The notes under the pieces: model-generated
Databases searched by the model: none
The model's input: the letters and a program-made list of their open reading frames with translations, nothing else
What the model was told of the DNA's origin: nothing
Made by a program: the position numbers and the translations under genes
Source: Budorcas taxicolor
Lineage: Eukaryota > Chordata > Mammalia > Artiodactyla > Bovidae
NCBI RefSeq assembly: GCF_023091745.1
Contig: NC_068920.1
Span: 121,552,622 to 121,616,621 of the forward strand
Reading direction: 5' to 3'
Length of the DNA: 64,000 nucleotides
Part shown: piece after piece, positions 34,877 to 46,705 of the stretch
Numbering within the stretch: the first letter of the stretch is position 1
Layout of the letters: each line of letters starts with the position of its first letter

Positions 34877-35194
34877 CAGTAAAAAAATTTACAGCCATAG
34901 TTCTAACTTGTTTACCTTTTTCTTTTTTACTATCTCTGGGGTGATGACAGGATCTCCTAAGACTGGGTTTAAACTGTCCCAAGAGAGGGTCACTCCATAC
35001 TATCTTTTTCTACACTATTCTGTTTCTTCATTGTTGTATATATTATTTAAGTGAACTCAAGAGAACAAAAAATGCTTAGTAATTTGGAACTGTAATAAAA
35101 ATTTATGCCTTACTCTTGTGTATCAAACACACAGTCTTCAACTGATAAATATAGAATGTGAGCTCTAATTTTTTTAAAAAAAATCACTGCTTAG
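34877..35194. other. anonymous sequence
   Basis: No gene or repeat is recognised beyond the mariner right end. Confidence 0.4.
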
Positions 35195-35320
35195 TTACTC
35201 AAAAGCTAGATATAAAGTCCCTGCAGGGTGGGAACTTTGCTTTGTTCTTTTGCTTTGCTTCACTTTGGATCTTAGGCACCAAGAACAGTGTCTGGCATAT
35301 AGGAGGCACTCAAGCTTAAA
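35195..35320 (+). repeat. L2 3' end-like fragment
   Basis: ccctgcagggtgggaacttt and gaacagtgtctggcatatag-gaggcactcaa follow the L2 3'-end consensus order. Confidence 0.55.
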
Positions 35321-35349
35321 GCCCCATTTGAAGAAAGTAAAAATATGTA

Positions 35350-35563
35350 AGTGAAAGTGTTAGTTGTTCAGTTGTGCCTGATTCTTTGTAACTCCACAGA
35401 TTATAGCCCACCAGGCTCCCCCCGTCCATGGAATTCTCCAGGCAAGAATACTGGAGTGGGTTGTCATTTCCTTCTCCAGGGGATCGTCTTGACCCAGAGA
35501 TCAAACCCACATCTCCTGCATTGCAGGTGGATTCTTTACCTTCTGAGCCACCAGGAAAGCCCC
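35350..35563 (-). mobile_element. Bov-tA SINE
   Basis: Antisense Bov-tA: ttcagttgtgcctgattctt, ggcaagaatactggagtggg, caggtggattctttaccttc, tgagccaccaggaaagcccc. TSD aaaatatgta (35340-35349) / aaaatattta (35564-35573). Confidence 0.9.
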
Positions 35564-35573
35564 AAAATATTTA

Positions 35574-36334
35574 GTGTATACCCAAACATACTTTATGTAA
35601 GAATCATAGATTAAAAGTATTAGTATTATTAAAATAAAGCATATATGTTTCAATAATAGAAATATAATTGCAATTCTTAGTTATCAACTGGATTCTCTTT
35701 TGGCCTGTTCCATTCTGCTATTCAACAAAGCCACAAACTCTCATCAGTCAGGCTGAGACTGTTGGTAACAAGTGCATAGAGTCTCTGATTGCATTTAAGA
35801 GTAAAAAAAAAAAAGTTATCTGGGTCATTTGTCATTTTATATTATTGCCACTTCTCCTTTGTGTTAACACCGATAACTCTCTCTGCTGAAAGTACTTGGG
35901 TTAGAGATGAAGTTAGGAATATGGTCTGGTATTTTCATACGATTAAAATATATATATATATATTTTGCACGTGGATATATATTTTCATATATATCCACAT
36001 AAAACCTTACCCAGGAAAATAATAAGTCACTTCCTCTTTTTTTCTTAAAAGCAACTGACAATAATAGAAATAAAACAATTGTTCTTCACACTTTCTGATG
36101 GGGATTCCTTTATATGCTCAATTCCAGTTTTAGCTAAATGGTTTTGTGACTGAAGAGTTGCTGGTTTGACCACCAGAAAGCAGAATAGGAACAAACCTTG
36201 TTCTAGAGTAATTTCGCAATAGACCTGCTGTTGGAGTTCCTCTCACAAAAGGATGGGGGGCTGAAGACTAACAGTAAGAAGACAGGTGTTTACTGAATTC
36301 TCCATGTGTCTGATATTATACCAAAAGTGATGTG
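35574..36334. other. anonymous sequence with AT hairpin
   Basis: Contains a (TA)n tract at 35947-35964 and a perfect 12-bp inverted repeat with a 4-nt loop at 35971-35998 (gtggatatatat-tttc-atatatatccac). Otherwise nothing is recognised. Confidence 0.5.
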
Positions 36335-36588
36335 GTCATTAACAGCATGAAATCTAGGGTAAAACTGCCTAGGTTTCAATCCTGGTTCTATGTCTTAGTA
36401 GCTGTGCATTCTCAGGTGAGTTAGTTAACCTCTCTGTGCCACTTATAATGGAGAAGGAAATGGCAACCCATCCAGTTTCTTGCCTGGAGAATCCCAGGGA
36501 CAGAGGAGCCTAGTGGGCTGCCGTCTATGGGGTCTCACAGAGTCAGACATGACTGAAGCAACTTAGCAGCAGTAGCAGTGCCACTTAT
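36335..36588 (+). repeat. MIR, split by SINE
   Basis: Sense MIR: aacagcatgaaatctagggt, ctaggtttcaatcctggttc, tgagttagttaacctctctg. It is interrupted after gccacttataa by a Bov-A SINE; the following aaaatactgctattattag matches the MIR ataataatag part and was then the target of the old L1. Confidence 0.7.
36449..36577 (+). mobile_element. Bov-A2 SINE, single monomer
   Basis: Second monomer of Bov-A2 with AGC tail (tagcagcagtagca). Perfect 13-bp TSDs gtgccacttataa at 36436-36448 and 36578-36590. Confidence 0.93.
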
Positions 36589-36916
36589 AAAAATACTGCT
36601 ATTATTAGAAAGGAAATACAAGTCTTAAATGATACACTAGATGAGATGGATCTCTTTGATATCTTCAGGACATTCTATCCAAATGAAAAAGAATACACCT
36701 TCTTCTCAAGTGCACATGGAACATTCTCCAGGATAGACCACATCTTGGGTCACAGATCAAACCTCAGTAAATTTAAGAAAATTGAAACTGTATCAAGCAT
36801 CTTCTCTGACCACAATGCTATAAGCCTACATATCAATTACAAGAAAAAAACTGTAAGAAACACAAACACATGGAGATTAAACAACACATTTCTAAATAAC
36901 AAACAGTTTACTGAAA

Positions 36917-38275
36917 CTCAAAATGGATTAAAGACCTAAAGGTAAGACCAGAAACTATAAAACTCCTAAAACTCCTAGAGGAGAACATAGGCAAAACACT
37001 CTCCGACATAAATCACAGCAGGATCCTCTATGATCCACCTCCCAGAATACTGGAAATAAAAGCAAAATAAACAAATGGGACCTAATAAAAATTAAAAGCT
37101 TCTGCACAACAAAGGAAACTATAAGCAAGGTGAAAAGACAGCCTTCTGAATGGGAGAAAATAATAGCAAATGAAGCAACTGACAAACAACTAATCTCAAA
37201 AATATACAAGCAACCCCTGCAGCTCAATTCCAGAAAAATAAACGACTCAATCAAAAAATGGGCCAAAGAACTAAACAGATATTTCTCCAAAGAAGACATA
37301 TGGATGGCTAACAAACACATGAAAAGATGCTCAACATCACTCATTATCAGAGAAATGCAAATCAAAACCACAATGAGGTACCATTTCACGCCAGTCAGAA
37401 TGGCTGCGATCCAAAAGTCTACAAGCAATAAATGCTGGAGAGGGTGTAGAGAAAAGGGAATCCTCTTACACTGTTGGTGGGAATGCAAGCTAGTACAGCC
37501 ACTATGAAGAACAGTGTGGAGATTCCTTAAAAAACTGAAAATAGAACTGTTTTATGACCCAGCAATCCCACTACTGGGCATACACACCAAGGAAACCAGA
37601 CTTGAAAGAGACACGTGTACCCCAATGTTCATCGCAGCACTGTTTATAATAGCCAGGACATGGAAACAACCTAGATGTCCATCAGCAGATGAATGGATAA
37701 GAAAGCTGTGGTACATATACACAATGGAGTATTACTCAGCCATTAAAAAGAATACATTTGAATCAGTTCTAATGAGGTGGATGAAACTGAAGCCGATTAT
37801 ACAGAGTGAAGTAAGCCAGAAAGAAAAACACCAATACAGTATACTAATGCATATATATGGAATTTAGAAAGATGGTAATGATAAGCCTGTATGTGAGACA
37901 GCAAAACAGACACAGATGTATAGAACAGTCTTTTGGACTCTGTGGGAGAGGGAGAGGGTGGGATGATTTGGGAGAATGGCATTGAAACATGTATAATATC
38001 ATATATGAAACGAATCGCCAGTCCAGGTTCGATGAAGGATACAGGATGCTTGGGACTGGTGCACTGGGATGACCTAGAGGGATGGTACAGGGAAGGAGGT
38101 GGGAGGTGGGGTTCAGGAAGGGGAACATGTGTATACCCATGGCAGATTCATGTTGATGGATGGCAATACAATATTGTAAAGTAATTAGTCTCCAATTAAA
38201 ATAAATATTTATATTTTTAAAATAAACATAAAAAAGAAAAAAAATAAATTGTAATGGAAAAGAAACTTAAAAAAA
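36917..38275 (+). mobile_element. younger L1 inserted in older L1
   Basis: Starts ctcaaaatggattaaagacc (ORF2 after the RT) and runs through the ORF2 C-terminus (CWRGC...H...C motif near 37433) to stop 37867. A ruminant L1 3' UTR follows (gagagggagagggtgggatg, atgttgatggatggcaatac, aatattgtaaagtaattagt) with a long A-rich tail. ORF2 pieces 37130-37507 and 37514-37867 are nearly continuous, broken by a TGA at 37505-37507. No convincing TSD is visible, probably because the target and the tail are both A-rich. Confidence 0.85.
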
Positions 38276-39305
38276 AGAAATAAAAAGGTAAATAAAAAAA
38301 TGTCTAGAAACAAGTGGCAATGAAAACACGACAACTCAAAACCTATGGGATGCAGCAAAAGAGGGAAGTTTATAGCAATACAATCCTACCTCAAGAAGCA
38401 AGAAAGATATTGAATAGACAACCTAACTTCACACCTAAAGCAACTGGAAAAGGAAGAAGAAAAAACCCCAAAATTAGTAGAAGGAAAGACATAAAGATCC
38501 GAGCAGAAATAAATGAAAAAGAAATGAAAGAAACAATAGTAAAGATTAATAAAACTAAAAGCTGGTCCCTTGAGAAGACAAACACAACTGACAAACCCTT
38601 AGCCAGACTCATAAAGAAAAAAAGAAGAATCAAATCAACAAAATTAGAAATGAAAAAGGAGTGGTTAAACAGACAATGCAGAAATACAAAGAATTATAAG
38701 AGACTATTATGAACAACTATGTGGCAATAAAATAGATAGCCTGGAAGAAATGGACAGATTCGTAGAAAAGCTCAGTCTTCCAAGACTGAACCAGGAAGAA
38801 GCAGAAATTATGAAAAACCCGATTACAAGCACTGAAATTGAAGCTGTGATCAAAACTCTCCCCAAAAACAAAAGCCCAGGATCAGATGGCTTCACAGAAG
38901 AATTCAATAAAACATTTAGAGAAGAGCTAATGCTTATCCTTCTAAAACTCTTTCAAAAAATTGCAGAGGAAGGAACACTTCCAAACCCATTCTACGAGGC
39001 CATCATCACCCTGATACCAAAATCAGACAAAGACAACACAAAAAAAGAAAACTATAGGTCAATATCACTGATGAACACTGATGCAAAAATCCTCAACACA
39101 GTTTTAGCAAACAGAATTCAGCAACACAACAAAAAGCTCTTACCCCATGATCAAGTTGGGTTTATTCCAGGGATTCTAGGATTTCAATATATGGAAATCA
39201 ATCAATGTGATACACCACATTAACAAATTGAAAGACAAAAGCCATATGATCATCTCAATAGAGATGCAGAAAAAGCCTTTGACAAAATTCAGCACCTATT
39301 TATGA

Positions 39306-39410
39306 TTCAGTTCAGTTCAGTTGCTCAGTCATGTCTGACTTTGCGACCCCATGAATTGCAGCACGTCAGGCCTCCCTGTCCATCACCAACTCCCAGAGTT
39401 CACTCAAACT
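39306..39410 (-). mobile_element. BovB 3' end scrap in L1
   Basis: cagttcagttcagttgctca through caccaactcccagagttcac is the terminal ~105 bp of BovB in antisense. It splits the L1 codons between tttatgat and ctcttcaaaaaatgggc, which are contiguous in the young L1. Confidence 0.88.
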
Positions 39411-41764
39411 CAACTCTTCAAAAAATGGGCATAGAAGGAACCTACCTCAACATAGTAAAGGCCATATATGATAAGCCTACAGCAAACATTATTCTCAATG
39501 GTGAAAAACTGAAAACATTCCCCCTAAGATCAGGAATAAGACAAGGGTGTCCACTTTCACCACTATTATTCAACATAGTTCTGGAAGTCCTAGCTATAGC
39601 AATCACAGAAGAAAAAGAAATAAAAGCAATCCAGATTAAAAAATAAGTAAAGCTCTCATTGTTTGCAGATGCCATGATACTGTACATAGAAAACCCTAAA
39701 GATAGTATCAGAAAATTACTAGAGCTAATTGGTGAATTTAGGAAAGTTTCAGGATACAAAATCAATGCACAGAAATCACTTGCATTTCTATAAACTAACA
39801 ATGAAAAATCAGAAAGAGCAATTAAGGAATCAATCCCATTCACCATTGCAACAAAAAGAATTAAATATCAAGGAATAAATTTATCTAAGGAGACAAAAGA
39901 ACTGTACACAGAAAATTAAAAGACACTAATGAAAGAAATCAAAGATGACATAAACAGATGGAGAGATATTCCATGTTTCTGGGTAGGAAGAATCATAGTT
40001 ATACTACCAAATGCAATCTACAGATTTAATGCAATCCCTATCAAATTACCAACGGCATTTTTTTTTACAGAACTAGAAAAAAAGAATTCACAATTCATAT
40101 AGAGACACAAAGACCACGAAAAGCCAAAGCAGTCTTGAGAAAGAAGAATGGAGCTGGAGGAATCAAGCTTCCTGACTTCAGGTTATAGTACAAAGCTACA
40201 CTCATCAAGGCAGTATAGTACTGGCACTAAAACAGAAATATAGACCAACGGAACAAGATAGAAAGCCCAGAATAAAACCCATGCACCTATGGGTACCTTA
40301 ATTTTGACAAAGAAGGCAAGAATATACAATGGGACAAAGACAGCCTCTTCAATAAATGGTGCTGGGAAAACTGGACAGCTACGTGTAAAAGAATGAAATT
40401 AGAACACTTCCTAACACCATACACGAAGATAAACTCAAAATGGATTAAAGACCTAAATGTAAGACCAAAACCTATAAAACTCTTGGAGGAAAACATAGGC
40501 AGAACACTCGATGACATAAATCAAAGCAAGATCCTCTATGATCCACCTCTTAGAATAAAGGAAATAAAAACAAAAGTAAACAAGTGGGACCTGATTAAAC
40601 TTAAAAGCTTTTGCACAGCAAAGGAAACTATAAGCAAGGTGAAAAGACAACCCTCAGAATGGGAGAAAATAATAGCAAATGAAACAACTGACAAAGAATT
40701 GATTTCTAAAATATACTAGCAGCTCATATAACTCAATGCCAGAAGAAAAAACAACCTAATCAAAAAGTGGGAAGAAGATCTAAACAGACATTTCTGCAAA
40801 GAAGACATACAGATGGTTAACAAACACATTATTAGAGAAATGCAAATCAAAACCACAATGAGATATCACCTTACACTGGTCAGAATGGCCCTCATCAAAA
40901 AGTCTACAAACAATAAATGCTGGAGAAGGTGTGGAGAAAAGGGAACATTCTTGCACTGTTGGTGGGAACGTAAATTGATACAGCCACTATGGGAGATGGT
41001 ATGGAGATTCCTTAAAAAACTAGGAATAAAACTACCATATGACCCAGCAATCCCACTCTTAGGCATATACCCTGAGGAAACCAAAATTGAAAGAGATATA
41101 TGTATCCCATTGTTCATTGCAGCACTATTTACAATAGCTAGAACATGGAAGCAACTTAGATGTCCATCGACAGATGAATAGATAAAGAAGTTGTGGTATA
41201 TACACACAATGGAATATTACTCAGCCATACAAAGGAATGCATTTGAGTCAGTTCTAATGAGATGGATGAACCTAGAACCTATTATACACAGTGAAGTGAG
41301 ACAAAAAAAGAAAGATGAATACTGTATTCTAACATATATATGGAATCAAGAAAAATCGTACTGGAGAATTTGCTTGCAGGGCAACAATGGAGAAACAGAC
41401 ATAGAGAATAGACTTAATGGACATGGGGAGAGGGGAGAAGAGGGTGAAATGCATGGAAAGAGTAACATAAAAACTTATATTACCATATGTAAAATAGATA
41501 GCCGACAGGAATTTGCTGTATGGCTCAGGAAACTCAAACAGGGGCTCTGTATCAACCTAGAAGAGTGGGATGGGGAGGGAGGTGGGAGGGAAGTTCAAAA
41601 GGGAGGGGATATATGTATACCTATGGCTGATTCATGTTGAGGTTTGACAGAAAAGAGCAAAATTCTGTAAAGCAATTATCCTTCAATAAAAAATAATTTT
41701 AAGAAAGAAGAAAGCAATGCTTACATTGACAGAACTAGCATAAAAAATACTGTTATTATTAGAA

Positions 41765-42304
41765 TGAGAAGCAGAAAACAAATATATTACATGAATAGAA
41801 AGAGACTAGGCTGAAGAGAAAGGCATAGGGTTTCTATGAAAGGTAAGGGTCTGACAGCGTTTTTTCATTGATAGTTTTTAAGGTCATTTTAGTGCATTTT
41901 CCCTGTGCACAAGATGAATAACTGATGGAGTTGAAGGAAAAAGTTTTCTTTATACACTGCAGTTAAAAGTAATACAAACACCACATGACATTTTCAGTGA
42001 AAGTTACATTTTCGATTTCAAATGAAAATACATATTAGAATCTATTTATGGGAGAAGCTGAGAAAGAAGTCTCAGGTGAAAAAGCACTTAGCTGGCATTA
42101 CTATACTGAGCCTTCATGCTGCATGCTGCACTAAGATTAAGATAATTTACAGTCAGTTTGCAAATGTTGACACAGTGTTACACCAGTAAGTTTTCTGTAG
42201 AATTAAATGTATACTTAGAGATACCGGGATAAGCATTTCTACTATATTTTAGTAGAAATTGTGACAATTAGTAGAAAAAGTCAACAATTGAGTGACTAAT
42301 ACTT
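41765..42304. other. anonymous sequence
   Basis: Nothing is recognised besides the 3' TSD of the old L1 at its start. Confidence 0.4.
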
Positions 42305-42480
42305 TCACTTTTATAGTTCATTTACATTATTGTGATAGTTTCAGGCATACAGGAAAGTGATTCAGTTTTATGTAACATATACATATTTTTTCAGATTATC
42401 CTCTGCCCATGGGGTTTTCCAGGCAAGAGTACTGGAGTGGGTTGCCATTTCCTTCTCCATAGGTTACTATAAGATAGTAT
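42305..42480 (-). mobile_element. old L1 3' end, split
   Basis: Antisense L1 3' end: tatagttcatttacattatt, ggcatacaggaaagtgattc, and after a SINE scrap ataggttactataagatagt. Confidence 0.7.
42400..42460 (-). mobile_element. Bov-A SINE scrap
   Basis: About 55 bp of antisense Bov-A body (ttttccaggcaagagtactg, ggttgccatttccttctcc) within the antisense L1 end. Confidence 0.8.
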
Positions 42481-42677
42481 AATTCCCTGATAGCTCAGCT
42501 GGTAAAGAATCCACCTGCAATGCGGGAGGCCTGGGTTTGATCCCTGGGTTGGGAAGATCACCTGGAGAGGGGAAAGGCTACCCACTCCAGTATTCTGGCC
42601 TGGAGAATAACACAGACTGTATAGTCCATGGGGTCATAAAGAGTCAGACATGACTAAGTGGCTTTCATTTTCACTAT
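42481..42677 (+). mobile_element. Bov-tA SINE
   Basis: Head ttccctgatagctcagctgg, body ctacccactccagtattctg, tail gactaagtggctttcatttt. No clear TSD. Confidence 0.9.
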
Positions 42678-42733
42678 GTTTTAACTGAAACTGCCTAGTC
42701 AATATTTTCGCTGAGAAGTTTATCACACATCCT

Positions 42734-44217
42734 GTTCAGTTCAGTTACTCAGTAGTGTCCAATTCTTCGCGACCCCATTAACCATAGCACGCCAGGCCTC
42801 CCTGTCCATCACCAACTCCCAGAGTTTACTCAAACTCATTTCCATTGAGTCAGTGATGTCCTCAAACCATCTCATCCTCTGTTGTCCCCTTTTCCTCCTG
42901 TCTTCAATATTTCCCAGCATCAGGGTCTTTTCAAATGAGTCAGCTCTTTGCATGAGGTGGTCAGAGTAGTGGAGTTTCAGCTTCAGCATCAGTCCTTCCA
43001 ATGAACACCCAGGACTGGTCTCCGTTAGGATGGACTGGTTGGATCTCCTTGCAGTCCAAGGGACTCTCAAGAGTCTTCTCCAACACCACAGTTCAAAAGC
43101 ATCAATTCTTCGGCGCTCAGCTTTCTTCACAGTCCAACTCTCGCATGACTACTGGAAAAACCATAGCCTTGACTAGACAGACCTTTGCTGACAAAGTAAT
43201 ATCTCTGCTTTTTAATATGCAGTCTAGGTTGGTCATAACTTTCCTTCCAAGGAGTAAGCGTCTTTTAATTTCATGACTGCAATCACTTTCTGTAGTGATG
43301 TTTGAGCCCAAAAAAATAAAGTCAGCCACTGTTTCCACTGTTTCCCCATCTATTTGCCATGAAGTCATGGGACCAGATGCCATGATCTTACTTTTCTGAA
43401 TGTTGAGTCTTAGGCCAAGTTTTTCACTGCTCTTTCACTTTCATCAAGAGGCTCTTTAGTTCTTCTTCACTTTCTGCCATAAGGGTCGTGTCATCTGTAT
43501 ATCTGAGGTTACTGATATTTCTCCTGGCAATCTTGATTCCAGCTTGTGCATCCTCCAGCCCAGCATTTCTCATGATGTACTCCACATATAAGTTAAATCA
43601 GGGTGACAATATACAGCCTTGATGTCCTCCTTTTCCTATTTGAAACCAGTCTGTTCCATGTCCAGTTCTTCCTGACCTGCATATAGGTTTCTCAAGAGGC
43701 AGGTCAGGTGGTCTGGTATTCCCATCTCTCTCAGAATCTTCCACAGTTTATTGTGATCCACACAGTCAAAGGCTTTGGCATAGTCAATAAAGCAGAAAGA
43801 GATGTTTTTCTGGAACTCTCTTGCTTTTTCAATGATTCAGTGGATGTTGGCAATTTGATCTCTGGTTCCTCTGCCTTTTCTAAAACCAGCTTGAACATCT
43901 GGAAGTTCATGTATTGCTGAAGTCTGGCTTGGAGAATTTTGAGCATTACTTTACTAGTGTTGAGATGAGTGCAATTCTGCGGTAGTTGAGCATTCTTTGG
44001 CATTGCCTTTCTTTGGGATTGGAATGAAAACTGACCTTTTCCAGTCCTGTGGCCACTGCTGAGTTTTCCAAATTGGCTGGCATATTGAATGCAGCACTTT
44101 CACAGCATCATCTTTTAGGATTTTAAATATCTCAACTGGAACTACATTACCTCCACTAGCTATGTTCATAGTGATGCTTCCTAAGACCCACTTGACTTCA
44201 CATTCTAGGATGTCTGT
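42734..44217 (-). mobile_element. BovB LINE, 5'-truncated, YADD mutated
   Basis: Antisense from the BovB tail (gttcagttcagttactcag) through the RT to DILECEVKW-like codons (near 44190-44217). The active-site motif reads YTDD (antisense gtcatctgtatatctgag, about 43488-43505). Several short deletions (for example near 43590 and 43665) shift the frame. Confidence 0.92.
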
Positions 44218-45078
44218 AAGACTATAAAATTGTAAGATATATCAACTCTAGAAAGACACCCAATTACCTGGCCTTTACACAGTTACATGTATTTATTAAA
44301 TGATCTCACTAAACAATTTTAATATTCCATTAAAATATTTTAGGGATTCAAAAATGAATCAGGCATGGCTTCTTCTCTTGAGGAATTTACACGCTAGATG
44401 GGGCAAGAGTTAAAGTTCAGAGTATTATTCATCTTAAGAAAATGCCACCAGATGGAAATATAAACTGATGTAGCCACTATGGAAACAATATGGATGAACC
44501 TCAGAAAATAAAGAGTTAACACATATGATCCAGAGAAAAGTAATTCAAAAAGATACATGCAATCCTAAGTTCATAGCAACACTATTGATAATAGCCAAGA
44601 CATGGAAACAACCTAAACGTCCACCAACAGATGAATGGGAAAAAAGATGTGGTTACATATACATATAATGGGACACTATTCAGCCATAAAAAAGAATGAA
44701 ATAATGCCATTTGTAGCAATATGGCTGGAACTAAAGATTATCATACTAAGTGAAGTAAGTTAAAAAGAGAACCACATATCATTTACATGTGTTACTTACA
44801 AGTAATCTAAAATATGACACAAATGAACCTATCTACAAACAGAAACAGACACAGAGAACAGACTTGTGGCTGCCAAGGCGGGTGTGGGAGAATAGATTTG
44901 AGAGTTTAGCAGTAGCAGATGCAAAGTATTACATACAGAATGGACAAACAACAAGGTCCTACCATATATCACAGGGAGCTATATTCAGGATACACCATAA
45001 CAGAAAAGAATATGAAAAAGAATGTATATATATACATATATATCATATATATTCAGTTATATATATATGTATATGTAT

Positions 45079-45404
45079 CAGTTCAGTTCAGTTGCTCAGT
45101 CATGTCCTACTCTTTGCGACCCCATGAATCGCCCAAGGTAAGAGAAACCCAAGTAAGATGGTAGGTGTTGCAAGAGGGCATCAGAGGGCAGACACACTGA
45201 AACCATACTCAGAAAATTAGTCAGTCTAATCACACTAGGACCACAGCCTTGTCTAACTCAATGAAACTAAGCCATGCCCACAGGGCAACCCAAGACGGGC
45301 AGGTCATGGTGGAAAGGTCTGACAGAATGTGGTCCACTGGAGAAGGGAATGGCAAACCACTTCAGTATTCTTGCCTTGAGAACCCCATGAACAGTATGAA
45401 CAGT
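45079..45404 (-). mobile_element. BovB with inverted 5' segment, TSD-bounded
   Basis: 45079-45130 is the BovB 3' tail in antisense (cagttcagttcagttgctca ... ccatgaatcg). 45131-45404 is BovB 5'/N-terminal ORF2 region in sense (aggtaagagaaacccaagta, agggcatcagagggcagaca, ggcaaaccacttcagtattc). Perfect 12-bp TSDs atgtatatgtat at 45067-45078 and 45405-45416 bracket both pieces, so they inserted as one event, with the middle of the element lost. Confidence 0.88.
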
Positions 45405-45432
45405 ATGTATATGTATACATGTATATATACAT

Positions 45433-45565
45433 GTTTGTAGGTTCATTTGTGTCCTATTTTACATTACACTTGTAAGTAACACATATAAATGATATGTCTT
45501 TCTCTTTTTAACTTACTTCACTTAGTATGATAATCTCTAGTTCCAGCCATATTGCTACAAATGGC
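45433..45565 (-). repeat. inverted copy of 44706-44840
   Basis: gtttgtaggttcatttgtgt ... agccatattgctacaaatgg is the reverse complement of 44706-44840 with few mismatches, embedded in TA-rich sequence. Confidence 0.92.
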
Positions 45566-45714
45566 ATATATATGTACATATATACATGTATACATATAAC
45601 TGAATCACTTTGCTGTTAAGAAGAAATTAACATGATTTTGTAAATTAGCAACTGTGTAAATCAACTATACTTGAATAAAACAAATTTTTAAAAAAGAAAT
45701 AAAATACCACCAGA

Positions 45715-46549
45715 GAAGTTGAGATAAATTATGAGTTCAGGGAAAACTGATTACTTACAGCTGGTTGAGGTCTAGATTCGATGGGTCTCCTTCCCCACAC
45801 CTGAACCTACAAGCTCTTGAGTTAGAACAGTTCACTCAGATCGTTGCCCATTGCCCCCAAACTAAAAGGGAAAGTCACTCACTTTTATAGAGTCAACAAC
45901 TGGTAGAAGGTAGATTAGGCCAGGAAAGGGACTGGGGGTAGGGTCTTCACTGCCATTCCTTGTATCAGAAGGACTTCCGAAAACTTTTCCAAAGAGCCTG
46001 TTATATTTTTGATAGAAACAAACACAACTGGTTTTGCTCTAATTGCATTAGGACTATATGCTAAACACCTGAAAAGAGAAAATGATCAGTCTGAATTAAC
46101 TGTTTATAACTGAAGTCATCTTGTTTTTTAGTATCTGAATAATTAAATTATATAAACAATGTGACAGTTCCTACTCATAATAGTCCCAGCAGGTGAGAAA
46201 GGTCTAGCAATTAATTCAATCTATTGGAGAAAAGTAAAAGTGTTTTTTAAAGCTGCATATTTAGATATCCTCTTGAGCTCCCAAGAAGCAGGACTGGTTA
46301 TAACATATAATACTTAATAAAAAGTTCCTTCATATGTGTGGATGTATAAACCAGCCTAGGTGTTATTTAACACATGTATAATCATCTTCTTGTGCCCCTT
46401 TTCCCTCCAAATAAACTAAAAGCAACAAAATAGTCATCTCCAGCCACTCCAACAGTTGTGGTATTCACTTTTCTTTTTGTATCTGGGGGAAATATCACAT
46501 ATTTTGACACCTGAATACTATTCTGTCTTGCATTTTTAAAATGGTTTCA
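45715..46549. other. anonymous sequence
   Basis: No gene or young repeat is recognised. 44345-44438 and the start of this stretch may be flanks of one old repeat split by the L1 at 44453. Confidence 0.4.
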
Positions 46550-46705
46550 TGTATGTATACTTCTTAAGTAGAATATTTCTAATTCCACTTAGGAAATTAC
46601 AAGTTTCTCAAAGAGAAAGACATGTTCATGGGTGTTGTCTCCCATTTATGGCAAGGAGCACAGTAGACATTCAGTATAAACTTTGGCATTCAACTTCCAA
46701 CCCAG
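46550..46705 (+). repeat. L2 3' end-like fragment
   Basis: ggcaaggagcacagtagaca-ttcagtataaact resembles the L2 3' end (cagtgcctggcacatagtag...). Weakly conserved. Confidence 0.4.

Larger units (their letters stand above)
36611..41742 (+). mobile_element. older L1, 5'-truncated, invaded twice
   Basis: One L1 copy in two blocks. 36611-36916 encodes the distal endonuclease (EIQVLNDTLDEMDL..., FSRIDHILGH, SDHNAI) up to NNTFLNNKQFTE. 38276-41742 resumes with LETSGNENTTTQNLWDAAK, then RT, C-terminus and 3' UTR. The two ends meet within a few codons, so 36917-38275 is an insertion. The whole is flanked by 22-bp direct repeats, 36589-36610 and 41743-41764 (21/22 identical; core tattattagaa). The RT catalytic pair is damaged: FADAM (39662-39676, Asp codon replaced by GCC). 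Further stops occur near 39646, 39793 and 40719. Confidence 0.9.
44453..45700 (+). mobile_element. older L1 3' region with internal inverted duplicate
   Basis: Bounded by a 14-bp TSD, aaaatgccaccaga (44439-44452) and aaaataccaccaga (45701-45714). Sense L1 ORF2/3' sequence runs to about 45066. An inverted copy of 44706-44840 lies at 45433-45565, and the true L1 3' end (aactgaatcactttgctgtt ... cttgaataaaacaaat) follows. A BovB insertion with its own TSD lies at 45079-45404. Non-coding remnants only. Confidence 0.85.

Noticed and set aside
36646..36939. Small ORF as an endonuclease-like host protein
   Set aside because: It is the distal endonuclease domain of the older L1 and runs into the nested younger L1 sequence.
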